A stretch of 64,000 nt of DNA from Gemmiger formicilis (GTDB lineage: Bacteria > Bacillota > Clostridia > Oscillospirales > Ruminococcaceae): positions 48,015-112,014 of the forward strand of contig NZ_FUYF01000009.1 of the NCBI RefSeq assembly GCF_900167555.1, in the 5' to 3' direction. Positions 9,015 through 17,390 of this stretch are shown piece after piece. The position numbers were made by a program, and so were the translations under genes. Below the pieces are notes generated by a model. That model was not told the DNA's origin, made no database searches, and saw only the letters and a program-made list of their open reading frames with translations. Position 1 is the first letter of the stretch, and every line of letters starts with the position of its first letter.

Positions 9015-9763
9015 CAGCTTTACAGACGATTGCGGTGGCGTTCGCCATGTTTTCAGCCTTGCCGATGCCGCAGTTCGACTGGAACGAAAAAAATATGCGG
9101 TACGCGCTCTGCGCCTTCCCGCTGGTGGGGGTGGTGTGCGGCGCACTGTGGTGCGTCTGCGGCGTGCTGCCGCTGCCCGCGGCGGCCCGCGCGGCGGGGT
9201 TCTGCCTTGTGCCGGTCTGGGTCACGGGCGGCATCCATCTGGACGGCTACGCCGACACCTGCGACGCACTTTCAAGCTACGGCGATACCGCGAAGAAGCT
9301 GGAAATTTTAAAGGACCCCCACTGCGGCGCGTTCGCGGTCATCCGGCTGTGCAGCTACTTTGCGGCGTATTTTGCGCTGTGCGCCTGTGTGGCGTTCACC
9401 CCGCGGGTCGGCGTGCTCTGGACGCTGGCGCTGGTGGGAGAGCGGGCGCTGTCCGGGCTGGCCGTGGCGGCGTTCCCGCTGGCGAAAAATACCGGCCTTG
9501 CCCACACCTTTGCCACGGCGGCGGACCGCGTCCGCGTGCGGCAGGTGCTGGCCGCGCTCTGCGCCATGCTGGCCGTGGGGCTGACTGCACTGGGCGGCTG
9601 GGCGTTGGTGCTGGCCGCAGGCTGCGTTTTTGCGCGGTACTACGTTGTTGCCAAAAAACAGTTTGGCGGTGTGACCGGTGATCTGGCCGGGTGGTTCCTG
9701 CAAAAATGCGAGATCTGGATGCTGGCGGCGCTGGCCGCCTGCCAATGGCTGGGGGTGCTGTAA
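9011..9763 (+). CDS. cobS: Adenosylcobinamide-GDP ribazoletransferase (cobalamin synthase)
   Basis: A 250-residue integral membrane protein with several hydrophobic helices. The family motif GGIHLDGYADTCDALSSYGD supplies the acidic residues that bind magnesium, and EILKDPHCGAFAV follows. CobS joins adenosylcobinamide-GDP to alpha-ribazole at the membrane. It starts with GTG at 9011 within the cobU stop. The next gene starts directly after its stop codon. Confidence 0.93.
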   Translation: MTALQTIAVAFAMFSALPMPQFDWNEKNMRYALCAFPLVGVVCGALWCVCGVLPLPAAARAAGFCLVPVWVTGGIHLDGYADTCDALSSYGDTAKKLEILKDPHCGAFAVIRLCSYFAAYFALCACVAFTPRVGVLWTLALVGERALSGLAVAAFPLAKNTGLAHTFATAADRVRVRQVLAALCAMLAVGLTALGGWALVLAAGCVFARYYVVAKKQFGGVTGDLAGWFLQKCEIWMLAALAACQWLGVL

Positions 9764-10081
9764 ATGGTGTTTGTGACAGGGCCGCTCTGCAGCGGCAAGC
9801 GCACCTTTGCGCAAAAGCTCGGCGGGCGGCAGGTGTACGACGTGCAGGATTTGGCCGCCGACGCCGCCGATTTGAACCGGCTGGCCGACGAGCTGGCAGA
9901 TTATGATGTTGTGACCGCGGCGGAGGTCGGCGGCGGCGTTGTGCCGATTGACCCCGCCGCGCGTGCCGCGCGGGAGGCGGCGGGCCGTCTGGCCTGTCTG
10001 CTGGCCGCGCGAGCGGACTGCGTTGTGCAGATGTTTTGCGGTCTGCCGACGATTTTGAAAGGAGAACTTCCGAAATGCTGA
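9764..10081 (+). CDS. Short CobU-family P-loop protein
   Basis: 105 residues that look like a CobU reduced to its ends. VFVTGPLCSGKRTFAQ is a P-loop, and the C-terminal half, with TAAEVGGGVVPID, AGRLACLLA and FCGLPTILKG, matches the end of CobU. The middle of CobU, including the guanylylated histidine, is absent. It therefore could not carry out guanylylation by the known CobU mechanism. Kinase activity, regulation of CobU or a complex with it are all possible. Similar short CobU-like proteins are known from other clostridial cobalamin clusters, by recollection. It lies directly after cobS and overlaps cobC by 7 bp, so it is translated with the pathway. Confidence 0.8.
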   Translation: MVFVTGPLCSGKRTFAQKLGGRQVYDVQDLAADAADLNRLADELADYDVVTAAEVGGGVVPIDPAARAAREAAGRLACLLAARADCVVQMFCGLPTILKGELPKC

Positions 10082-10674
10082 TTTATTTACTGCGCCACGG
10101 CCTGACAGAGTACAACGCCCAGAAGCGCTATCAGGGTCAGCGGGATATCCCGCTCTCGCCCGAGGGGCTGGCCCAGCTGCGCCGGGCTGATATTGACCCG
10201 AAGGTTGTCTATATTTCCACGCTGCAGCGTACAAGGCAGACGGCGGAGGTGCTGTTCCCGGACGCGGAGCTCGTGCCCGTGGACGGGCTGAAGGAGATGT
10301 GCTTCGGCAGCTTTGAAGGCCGCAATTATATTGAGATGGAGCACGACCCCGACTATCAGGCGTGGGTCGCCGCCAACTGCGAGAGCAGCTGTCCCGACGG
10401 TGAGCGCAAGGATGATTTCAGTGACCGCGTATGCCGCACGTTTGCGGCGCTGGTGGACAAGGCGCTGGCCGACGGCGAGGAAATGCTGGTGATCCTGGCC
10501 CACGGCGGCACCCAGATGGCCGCGTTGGAGCGCTACGGCGTGCCGCGCCGCAGCTATTACCGGTGGTGCGGCCCCAACGCAGGCGGCTATGTGCTGGACG
10601 CCCGCGACTGGGCGGCGCGGCATGAGCTGCGTTTGGTCAAGACCGTGCAGTACACGAAGGAGAGCACATGCTGA
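10075..10674 (+). CDS. cobC: Alpha-ribazole phosphatase (histidine phosphatase family)
   Basis: 199 residues with the histidine-phosphatase signature LLRHGLTEYNAQ near the N-terminus, where His is the phosphorylated nucleophile, and a second catalytic histidine in LAHGGTQMAAL. In this position it most likely removes phosphate from alpha-ribazole phosphate or adenosylcobalamin phosphate. The start at 10075 follows AAAGGAGAA with good spacing; the longer frame from 10036 lacks such a site. It overlaps the preceding gene by 7 bp and cbiB by 7 bp. Confidence 0.88.
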   Translation: MLIYLLRHGLTEYNAQKRYQGQRDIPLSPEGLAQLRRADIDPKVVYISTLQRTRQTAEVLFPDAELVPVDGLKEMCFGSFEGRNYIEMEHDPDYQAWVAANCESSCPDGERKDDFSDRVCRTFAALVDKALADGEEMLVILAHGGTQMAALERYGVPRRSYYRWCGPNAGGYVLDARDWAARHELRLVKTVQYTKESTC

Positions 10675-11627
10675 TTTTTTGGGCGGTGCTGGGCGGCTTT
10701 TTGCTGGACGCTCTGTTTGGCGACCCGGCGTGGCTGCCGCATCCGGTGGTACTCATGGGCCGGTGCATCTCGGCGCTGGAAAAGCGCCTGCGCACCGCAC
10801 TGCCCAAAACGCCGCGGGGCGAGCTGGCCGGCGGGGCCGCGGTGGCCGCGGTGCTGCCGCTGGGCACGCTGGCCGTTACCGGCCTTGCCTGTTGGGCCGC
10901 GGCAAGGCTCCATCCGGCGCTGGGGCTGGCGCTGCAAATGCTCTGGTGCGGCCAGGCGCTGGCTGCTAAGGGTCTTGCACAGGAGAGCTGCAATGTGTAC
11001 AAGGAACTGGCAAAGGGCGACCTGCCCGCGGCCCGCAGGGCCGTGGCCCGCATCGTGGGCCGTGACACGCAAAACCTGACCGCCGCGGGCGTGACCAGAG
11101 CCGCCGTGGAGACCGTGGCCGAGAACGCCAGCGACGGCGTCATTGCGCCGCTTTTGTATATGCTCCTTGGCGGGGCACCGCTGGCGCTGACCTACAAGGC
11201 CATCAACACGATGGACAGCATGCTCGGCTACAAAAACGAAAAATATCTTTATTTCGGGCGCTGTGCCGCCAAATTGGACGATGCCGCCAACTGGCTGCCC
11301 AGCCGCCTGGCCGCGCTGCTCTGGGTGGCTGCGGCGGCGCTGACGGGCAACAGCGCCCGCGGGGCGTGGCGCATCTGGCGGCGGGACCGCCGCCGCCACG
11401 CCAGCCCCAACAGCGCCCAGACCGAGAGCGCCTGCGCCGGGGCACTGGGCGTGCAGCTGGCGGGCCCGGCCTATTACTTTGGAGAATATTACGATAAGCC
11501 GACAATTGGCGACCCGCTGCGGGAGATCGAGCCGCGGGACATCCTGCGTGCCAACCGCATGATGTACGCCGAGAGCCTGCTGGCCCTTGTGCTGGGGCTG
11601 GCCGTGCGGCTGATGCTTGTCTTGTGA
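10668..11627 (+). CDS. cbiB: Adenosylcobinamide-phosphate synthase
   Basis: A 319-residue membrane protein. DALFGDPAWLPHPVVLMG at the N-terminus is characteristic of CbiB, as are AVETVAENASDGVIAPLLY and ALTYKAINTMDSMLGYKN in the middle. It amidates adenosylcobyrate with aminopropanol phosphate (or threonine phosphate derivatives). A threonine-phosphate decarboxylase, the source of the aminopropanol, follows directly. The start overlaps the cobC stop by 7 bp. Confidence 0.94.
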   Translation: MLIFWAVLGGFLLDALFGDPAWLPHPVVLMGRCISALEKRLRTALPKTPRGELAGGAAVAAVLPLGTLAVTGLACWAAARLHPALGLALQMLWCGQALAAKGLAQESCNVYKELAKGDLPAARRAVARIVGRDTQNLTAAGVTRAAVETVAENASDGVIAPLLYMLLGGAPLALTYKAINTMDSMLGYKNEKYLYFGRCAAKLDDAANWLPSRLAALLWVAAAALTGNSARGAWRIWRRDRRRHASPNSAQTESACAGALGVQLAGPAYYFGEYYDKPTIGDPLREIEPRDILRANRMMYAESLLALVLGLAVRLMLVL

Positions 11628-11638
11628 GGGAATGCGGA

Positions 11639-12691
11639 ATGGAACTGGTACACGGCGGTGACTGGGCGGGCTATCGGGCCGAGTTTGGCCGGGACGCGCT
11701 GGATTTTTCGGCCAACGTCAGCCCGCTGGGGCTGCCCGCGGGCGTGGCGGCGGCCATCACAGCGGCACTGCCCATGGCGGATCGCTACCCGGACCCGCTC
11801 TGCCGGGCACTGCGCACTAAGCTGGCCGCGGCAGAGGGTGTGGATACTGCGCAAATTTTGTGCGGCAACGGTGCGGCGGACCTGATCTACCGCCTGGCAC
11901 TTGCCCTGCGCCCGCGGCGCGCATTGCTGCCCACGCCGACCTTTGCCGAGTATGCTGCTGCGCTGGAAACGGTGGATTGTGACGTACAGCGGTTTCTTTT
12001 GCGGGAGGAAAACGACTTTGCCGTGACGGACGGCTTTGTAGACGCCATCGGCGACAGCACCGATGCAGTGTTCCTCTGCCAGCCCAACAACCCCACCGGT
12101 CAGGTCACACCGCTCGCTATGGTGCAAAAGCTGCTGCGCCGCTGTGCCGACTGCGGCGCGGTGCTGGTCGTGGATGAGTGCTTCCTTGACTTCCTCGCCG
12201 CGCGGGATGCCCTGACAGCTAAGACGGTTTTGCGCGATGCACCGAACCTTATAATCTTAAAGGCATTCACCAAGCTCTACGCTATGGCCGGGGTGCGGCT
12301 GGGGTATGCGCTGTGCAGTGACGCGGCGCTGCTGGACAAAATGCGCGCGGCGGGTCAGCCGTGGGCCGTGTCCGGTCTGGCACAGGCCGCAGGGCTGGCC
12401 GCACTGGAGGAGACCGCCTATGCCGACAGCGTGCGCACACTCATTGCCGACCAGCGCCCAAGGCTGGCCGCGGGACTGCGGGCACTGGGGCTGCGGGTCG
12501 TGGACGGACAGGCCAACTACCTGCTGTTCCGCGCACCGGCGGACTTTGGGGCAAAGCTGCGCCGTCACGGTGCGGTGGTGCGCGGCTGCGGCAACTACCC
12601 GGGGCTGGACGAGACGTGGTACCGCACCGCTGTGCGCACCCAAAAAGAAAACGAACAGCTGTTGAAAATTATGCGGGAGGTGCTGGCATGA
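11639..12691 (+). CDS. cobD: L-threonine-O-3-phosphate decarboxylase (PLP, class I/II aminotransferase fold)
   Basis: 350 residues. The start DFSANVSPLGLP near residue 25, FLCQPNNPTGQ, VDECFLDF, and the PLP-lysine region LKAFTKLYAMAGVRLGY are those of CobD and its relative HisC. Placement between cbiB and cbiP favours CobD, which makes aminopropanol phosphate for the nucleotide loop. A GTG at 11624 is also in frame, but GAGGG at 11626-11630 points to the ATG at 11639. The stop overlaps cbiP by 4 bp. Confidence 0.92.
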   Translation: MELVHGGDWAGYRAEFGRDALDFSANVSPLGLPAGVAAAITAALPMADRYPDPLCRALRTKLAAAEGVDTAQILCGNGAADLIYRLALALRPRRALLPTPTFAEYAAALETVDCDVQRFLLREENDFAVTDGFVDAIGDSTDAVFLCQPNNPTGQVTPLAMVQKLLRRCADCGAVLVVDECFLDFLAARDALTAKTVLRDAPNLIILKAFTKLYAMAGVRLGYALCSDAALLDKMRAAGQPWAVSGLAQAAGLAALEETAYADSVRTLIADQRPRLAAGLRALGLRVVDGQANYLLFRAPADFGAKLRRHGAVVRGCGNYPGLDETWYRTAVRTQKENEQLLKIMREVLA

Positions 12692-14187
12692 GCCGGGCAG
12701 GGTGCATCATGGTGCAGGGCACGATGAGCGGCGCGGGCAAAAGCCTGCTGTGCGCGGCGCTCTGCCGCATTTTTGCGCAGGACGGCTACAAAACCGCGCC
12801 GTTCAAAAGCCAGAATATGGCGCTGAACAGCTTTGTGACCCGGGACGGCCTCGAAATGGGCCGCGCACAGGTCGTGCAGGCGCAGGCCGCGGGCGTCGAG
12901 CCCGATGTGCGGATGAACCCGATCCTGCTCAAGCCGAGCAGCGATGTGGGCAGCCAGGTCATCGTGAACGGCGAGGTCCGCGGCGATATGCCCGCAAAGG
13001 AATACTTCCGCCGCAAAAAGTCGCTGATTCCCGATATTCTGCGTGCCTACGACAGCCTTGCCGATGAATTTGACATCATCGTCATCGAGGGCGCGGGCAG
13101 TCCCGCCGAGATCAACCTCAAGGCGGACGACATTGTCAACATGGGGCTGGCAAAGCTCGTGGACGCGCCGGTTCTGCTGGCGGGCGACATTGACCGCGGC
13201 GGCGTCTTTGCGCAGCTGTACGGCACGGTGGCGTTGCTGGAGCCGGACGAGCGTGCGCGTATATGCGGGCTTATCATCAATAAATTCCGCGGCGACGTAG
13301 AAATTTTGCGCCCCGGGCTGGCAATGCTGGAGGAAAAAACGCAGCTGCCGGTGTTGGGCGTCGTGCCGTACCTGCGGGTGGACATCGAGGACGAGGACTC
13401 GCTTGCGCCGCGGCTGCAAAGCAAAAGCGCGGTCAAGCCGCTGGACGCAGCTGTTTTGAGATTGCCGCATATTTCCAATTTTACCGATTTTATGCCGTTG
13501 GAACAGCACCCGCTTTTGGGTGTGCGGTACGTGCAGTCCGTGCGGGAGCTGGGCACGCCGGACCTGGTCATTCTGCCCGGCACCAAAAACACGGTGAACG
13601 ACCTGTTGTGGCTGCGCCAGTCCGGGCTGGAGGCCGCTGTGCTCAAGCTGGCAGCAGGCGGCACGCCGGTGCTGGGCGTCTGCGGCGGCTATCAGCTGCT
13701 GGGCGAGACGCTCGACGACAGTCAGGGCACCGAGAGCGGCCATCCGCAGACGCTGCGCGGGCTGGGCCTGCTGCCGACGCGGACGGTCTTTACCGCCGAA
13801 AAGCGCCGCGCACAGGTCACGGCGACGGCTGCCGCGCCCTTTGCCGGGGCTGCGCTGACCGGATATGAAATTCACACGGGCCGTACTGCGGTGAACGGCG
13901 CTCCGTTCTGCCGCTATGCCGACGGCACACCGGAGGGCTGCGTGCAAAACGCCGTGTTCGGCACCTACCTGCACGGCCTGTTTGACAGCGGCGAATTGAC
14001 GGAGCAGCTGGCCGCGTACCTCTGCCGCCGCAAGGGAATCGCGCCGGAGACCGCCGCGCCGCTTGCGATGGCCGACTACCGCACACAGCAGCTGGACCTG
14101 CTGGCCGACGGCGTACGCAGTGCGCTGGACATGGACGCCGTCTACGCGGCCATGGGTCTGCACAACCCCAGAGGAGGGAAAAAATGA
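12688..14187 (+). CDS. cbiP: Cobyric acid synthase
   Basis: 499 residues. The ATG at 12688 overlaps the cobD stop and gives IMVQGTMSGAGKSLLCAAL, the N-terminal P-loop of CbiP/CobQ, followed by APFKSQNMALNSFVT. GAGSPAEINL and AGDIDRGGVFAQLYG lie in the synthetase domain. The C-terminal amidotransferase domain has its cysteine in LGVCGGYQLLGE and a histidine in GTYLHGLFDS. It amidates the b, d, e and g carboxylates of adenosylcobyrinate diamide. The stop overlaps cbiC by 4 bp. Confidence 0.95.
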   Translation: MSRAGCIMVQGTMSGAGKSLLCAALCRIFAQDGYKTAPFKSQNMALNSFVTRDGLEMGRAQVVQAQAAGVEPDVRMNPILLKPSSDVGSQVIVNGEVRGDMPAKEYFRRKKSLIPDILRAYDSLADEFDIIVIEGAGSPAEINLKADDIVNMGLAKLVDAPVLLAGDIDRGGVFAQLYGTVALLEPDERARICGLIINKFRGDVEILRPGLAMLEEKTQLPVLGVVPYLRVDIEDEDSLAPRLQSKSAVKPLDAAVLRLPHISNFTDFMPLEQHPLLGVRYVQSVRELGTPDLVILPGTKNTVNDLLWLRQSGLEAAVLKLAAGGTPVLGVCGGYQLLGETLDDSQGTESGHPQTLRGLGLLPTRTVFTAEKRRAQVTATAAAPFAGAALTGYEIHTGRTAVNGAPFCRYADGTPEGCVQNAVFGTYLHGLFDSGELTEQLAAYLCRRKGIAPETAAPLAMADYRTQQLDLLADGVRSALDMDAVYAAMGLHNPRGGKK

Positions 14188-14855
14188 CACCGCAGCATCA
14201 TCTGCCCGCCGACATTGAGCGCACGAGCATGGGCATTATCACGGCGGAGCTGGCCGCGCGCGGGCTTGCGGTTCCGCCCGAAAACGCCGCCGTGGTCAAG
14301 CGCGTTATTCACACGACAGCGGATTTTGACTACGCCGAGAACCTGCGCTTCACACCCGGCGCGGCGGCGGCGGGCGTCGCGGCCATGCGTGCTGGGGCAG
14401 TGGTCATCACCGACACCAACATGGCGCTGGCGGGCATCACAAAGCCCGGTCTGGCCAAATTGGGCGGGCAGGCACTCTGCTTTATGGCCGACCCCGCTGT
14501 CGCCGCTGCTGCGAAGGCGGCGGGCTCGACCCGGGCCGCCGCCGCCATGCACAGGGCCGCGCGGGAGTACCCCGGCGCGGTGCTGGCCGTTGGCAACGCC
14601 CCCACGGCGCTGCTGACGATTGCGGACGAGATCGAAAGCGGTCTGCGCCCCGCGCTGGTCATCGCCGTGCCCGTCGGCTTTGTGAACGTAGTGGAAAGCA
14701 AGGAACGGCTGTTTGCGGTTTGCACGCAGTACGGCGTGCCCGCCATCGCCGCCATGGGTCGCAAGGGCGGCAGCAACGTGGCTGCCGCCATCTGCAACGC
14801 GCTGGTGTATTCCGCCGCCGAGATGCTCGACCCTGCGGCAAGAGGATGGCAGTAA
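14184..14855 (+). CDS. cbiC: Cobalt-precorrin-8 methylmutase
   Basis: 223 residues of CbiC/CobH. IERTSMGIITAEL near the N-terminus, RVIHTTADFDYAENL with the histidine implicated in methyl migration, and VGFVNVVESKE are family motifs. It moves the methyl group from C11 to C12 to give cobyrinate. It is the last gene of the cobalamin run and starts within the cbiP stop. A GC-rich hairpin follows about 45 bp downstream. Confidence 0.94.
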   Translation: MTPQHHLPADIERTSMGIITAELAARGLAVPPENAAVVKRVIHTTADFDYAENLRFTPGAAAAGVAAMRAGAVVITDTNMALAGITKPGLAKLGGQALCFMADPAVAAAAKAAGSTRAAAAMHRAAREYPGAVLAVGNAPTALLTIADEIESGLRPALVIAVPVGFVNVVESKERLFAVCTQYGVPAIAAMGRKGGSNVAAAICNALVYSAAEMLDPAARGWQ

Positions 14856-14900
14856 TACACTTTTTACCCTCGGTGTTTCCCTACAACCGAAAATTTTGGC

Positions 14901-14931
14901 GCGGAGGAGGCGTTTTGCCCCCTCCGCTTTA
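14901..14931 (+). terminator. Hairpin after the cobalamin operon
   Basis: GCGGAGGAGGC pairs with GCCCCCTCCGC across a short TTTT-containing loop with one mismatch, followed by TTT. It is likely the operon terminator, although the U-tract is short. A near-identical copy with a full T5 tract lies at 15108-15139. Confidence 0.6.
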
Positions 14932-14944
14932 GACTGTCGAAAAA

Positions 14945-15100
14945 GGTGCGCACACCCCTTAGCCCCCTCTGCGAGGGGGCTCCGCCCGCAGGCGGTGGTG
15001 GAGAGAACTGTACGGCTGCCCGAAATATTTCGGGCTATGGCAAGGTTCTCTCCCTCCGCCCCTTCGGGGCACCTCCCTCGCAGAGGGAGGTTTTTCGACA
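14945..15100. repeat. Palindromic intergenic repeat element, copy 1
   Basis: About 150 bp of nested inverted repeats centred on the perfect 16-bp palindrome CCCGAAATATTTCGGG (15019-15034). The flanking blocks GCCCCCTCTGCGAGGGGGC and CCTCCCTCGCAGAGGGAGG are themselves hairpins. A related element with the same 16-bp core lies at 32287-32423. It carries no gene and resembles the MITE- or REP-like repeats of Ruminococcaceae intergenic DNA. Confidence 0.75.
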
Positions 15101-15107
15101 CGCTGGC

Positions 15108-15139
15108 GCGGAGGAGGCGTTTTGCCTCCTCCGCTTTTT
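15108..15139 (+). terminator. Second copy of the GC-rich terminator hairpin
   Basis: A perfect 11-bp stem, GCGGAGGAGGC with GCCTCCTCCGC, followed by TTTTT. It duplicates the hairpin at 14901, so the palindromic repeat sits between two terminator copies, as if inserted with duplication. From here to 15365 no gene is seen. Confidence 0.7.
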
Positions 15140-15365
15140 GTTTCCCTATAAAATCCGTCAGCGTTTCTCCGGCTTCCTGCCTGAATTTTGCAGAAAGGTG
15201 CGGGCGGATATAGCTTTCAGCCTTATGCGTGAAGATGGTGTTTGAGCTTTCTGTAACTGCTGACGTAATTTTTCATAATACGCTCGCTTTTGCTTGACTG
15301 CGCGACCATTTACGAATGTGGATTTTCGTTTAAAGACGTTAAATGGCAATAGAATTACGAAAATA

Positions 15366-16508
15366 TCAGGTCATGGCCCAAGCACCCATCAGAATGGCCA
15401 GAAACACTACATTGGAAATAGTAAACATCGCAAAATAGTGCCCTTTTTCAGCAGGTACTTCATTTGCAATCTGTCGATAAGAAATCAGGCTTGCCATGGA
15501 TGCAATTAATGTGCCAAGGCCACCAAGGTTTGTGCCAATAATCAGCGCACGGAAATTATCGGTAAATCCAGAAAGCAGGATGGCAGCAGGCACATTACTG
15601 GTCACTTGAGAGGCCAGAACGGATACTAAAACCTCATGGCCGGCCAGAATATTCTGCAACCATCCAGAGAACGCTTCCATCCGACCTAAGTTCCCGATGA
15701 AAATGAACAGTGCTACAAAGGTAAGAATCAGAGAATAGTCTACGCGGCCAAGAGTGGGGCGGTCGGCAAAGAAGGTGCACACCAAGATAGCGGCGAATGC
15801 AACACCGTATGGGAAAACACGCAATACAACCAATAAACAGGCGACAAACAGAATACCGTACAACGCAATGAGTTTCTTGTCTGGCTCTGAGTTTACCGCA
15901 GAATGAGTTACAACAATATCGGAACCTTCACGGCATAGCCATACTGCCCATATAGCAATAAGCACTAATGATATGATGGAATAGGGGAGCATCAACAGAA
16001 CAAAAGAGCTCATATCCATCCCGCTCTTGCCATACAAATACAGGTTTTGGGGATTGCCAAGCGGTGTGAGCATACTGCCAAGGTTGGCAGCTATCGTCTG
16101 CATACAGACGATAGGGAGGAGCAGTTTGCTGCGAACAGATGCGCTCAAACTATTCAGAACGACAAACGTAAATGGCACGAATGTCAGCAGCGATACATCG
16201 TTTGTTATCAGCATACTGCTGAAGAAGCATAGGCCAACGAGAACAATTGTTAGCTGCAAAGTGGTGCGGGTATGAGATAGGAGGACATGGCCGAGTCTAT
16301 CAAATACGCCTTGCCCTCTCAGTCCGGCCATAACTGTCATTAACGAAAACAGGATTGCAAGAGTACGGAAATCGATATATCCGAGGTATTCTGCGTCCGG
16401 GGGGACAAAGAAAGCGGAAATGATCGCCAAACAAGTGGCAATGCTCAGGACGGGTTCTTTCTGAAAAATGTGCTTACTCATCATAAATAAGATTCTCTTT
16501 CCGATCAT
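15366..16508 (-). CDS. ArsB/NhaD/SLC13-type ion permease
   Basis: A 380-residue polytopic membrane protein with about ten hydrophobic segments. FFSSMLITNDVSLLTFVPF in the first half, NLGSMLTPLGNPQNLYLY with its GNPQNL motif, and SQVTSNVPAAILLSG in the second half are the two inverted-repeat signatures of the ion transporter superfamily (arsenite/citrate/Na+ permeases). The substrate cannot be told. It starts 3 bp after the rhomboid gene stop, so the two form one minus-strand operon. Base composition is visibly more AT-rich than the neighbouring operons, which suggests separate acquisition. Confidence 0.85.
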   Translation of the reverse strand: MIGKRILFMMSKHIFQKEPVLSIATCLAIISAFFVPPDAEYLGYIDFRTLAILFSLMTVMAGLRGQGVFDRLGHVLLSHTRTTLQLTIVLVGLCFFSSMLITNDVSLLTFVPFTFVVLNSLSASVRSKLLLPIVCMQTIAANLGSMLTPLGNPQNLYLYGKSGMDMSSFVLLMLPYSIISLVLIAIWAVWLCREGSDIVVTHSAVNSEPDKKLIALYGILFVACLLVVLRVFPYGVAFAAILVCTFFADRPTLGRVDYSLILTFVALFIFIGNLGRMEAFSGWLQNILAGHEVLVSVLASQVTSNVPAAILLSGFTDNFRALIIGTNLGGLGTLIASMASLISYRQIANEVPAEKGHYFAMFTISNVVFLAILMGAWAMT

Positions 16509-16511
16509 TCG

Positions 16512-17081
16512 TTATCTCTTCCGGACGGCAAAACCAAAAGCTGTACCGCAAATACCACCGACAATGTGCATAAAGTTAGCTACATTATCTTGTATAAAGA
16601 GGATACTGTAAATCTGCTGGCTTAAGTACAGCACGCCAACCAAGATGAAGGTGATAGGGATACCTCCATTCTTACTGCCGGCCAAACTGGAGAGCATGAT
16701 GAGCATGAATACGATACCGGATGCACCAAGCAATGCAGAAGTGGGGAACAGCACACACTGCAATATGCCGGATACCAGCGCGGTCATAAGGATACCGCTT
16801 AGAAGTGTTCGACTTCCGTATCGTTCTTCCAAAGGTGGAGCGACAACAAGGAAGAGAAGCATATTGTTTATAAAGTGATCCCAACCGCCGTGGCCAAGAA
16901 CATGACCGAACAACCGGATATAGAATAGCGGATCCGTCATCGACGAGCGATACACACTAAACAGGTGCGAGGTTGTCCAGTTGTTTGTTAAATAGCCCAA
17001 TACCAGAGAGGCGAGGGACAAAAAGAAAAAGGTCAGTGTGACGGGGGCATTGTATTGAAGCCGGATGCTGCTGCGTTTCAT
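16512..17081 (-). CDS. Rhomboid-family intramembrane serine protease
   Basis: A 189-residue membrane protein with about six hydrophobic helices. GHGGWDHFINNMLLF carries the HxxxN of helix 2, LLGASGIVFMLIML carries the GxSG catalytic serine, and FMHIVGGICGTAFGF carries the catalytic histidine with its glycine-rich helix. All key residues are present, so it is probably active. It cleaves unknown membrane proteins within the bilayer. It is the first gene of an AT-rich two-gene minus-strand operon; GGAGGAAC precedes its ATG. Confidence 0.9.
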   Translation of the reverse strand: MKRSSIRLQYNAPVTLTFFFLSLASLVLGYLTNNWTTSHLFSVYRSSMTDPLFYIRLFGHVLGHGGWDHFINNMLLFLVVAPPLEERYGSRTLLSGILMTALVSGILQCVLFPTSALLGASGIVFMLIMLSSLAGSKNGGIPITFILVGVLYLSQQIYSILFIQDNVANFMHIVGGICGTAFGFAVRKR

Positions 17082-17112
17082 AGAAGTTCCTCCATCCTTA
17101 TTGGATATTATT

Positions 17113-17121
17113 AGTATAGCA
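17113..17121 (-). promoter_or_regulatory. Extended -10 promoter element for the rhomboid operon
   Basis: On the minus strand the sequence reads TGCTATACT, an extended -10 box, about 32 bp upstream of the rhomboid ATG. No convincing -35 box is seen, which is normal for extended -10 promoters. Confidence 0.5.
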
Positions 17122-17191
17122 CATTAGAGCGAAATATGTTGCAGAATAGAAAATAATCTGGGAGAGTAAAAGAGAAAGTAAATAAAACCAT

Positions 17192-17362
17192 TTAAAGGCG
17201 ATTGGATATTTCACAGGCAAGATATGCAGCAGCGGCCAAATCGCAGTCAGCAAGGGCTGCCCCAGCAGGGGGATAATTTGTGTGCGTTCCTTTTATAATA
17301 CCGGAAGATGAGAAAAACGGCGGTTCAATTAGATAAATATTTTTACCTAATAATATTGACAT
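17192..17362 (-). pseudogene. 56-codon open frame, probable 3' remnant of a gene
   Basis: On the minus strand an ATG at 17362 opens a 56-codon frame. It includes IYLIEPPFFSSSGIIKG and ends with ADCDLAAAAYLACEISNRL and a stop. The alanine-rich amphipathic end resembles the C-terminus of a larger enzyme, but I do not recognise the family. There is no clear ribosome site, and the start overlaps the acpP promoter. A decayed gene end brought with the AT-rich segment is the simplest reading; chance is not excluded. Confidence 0.3.
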
Positions 17363-17383
17363 TCGAAACGAACGTGGTATAAT
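17356..17383 (+). promoter_or_regulatory. Promoter of the fatty acid synthesis operon
   Basis: A perfect -35 box TTGACA at 17356-17361 and perfect -10 box TATAAT at 17378-17383 are separated by 16 bp. Transcription would start near 17390, about 50 bp before acpP. Confidence 0.8.
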
Positions 17384-17390
17384 GACCTCA

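Noticed and set aside
14856..15365. Search for a cobalamin riboswitch near the cobalamin operon.
   Set aside because: The gap after cbiC holds only terminators and a palindromic repeat; the operon start, where a riboswitch would lie, is outside the window.
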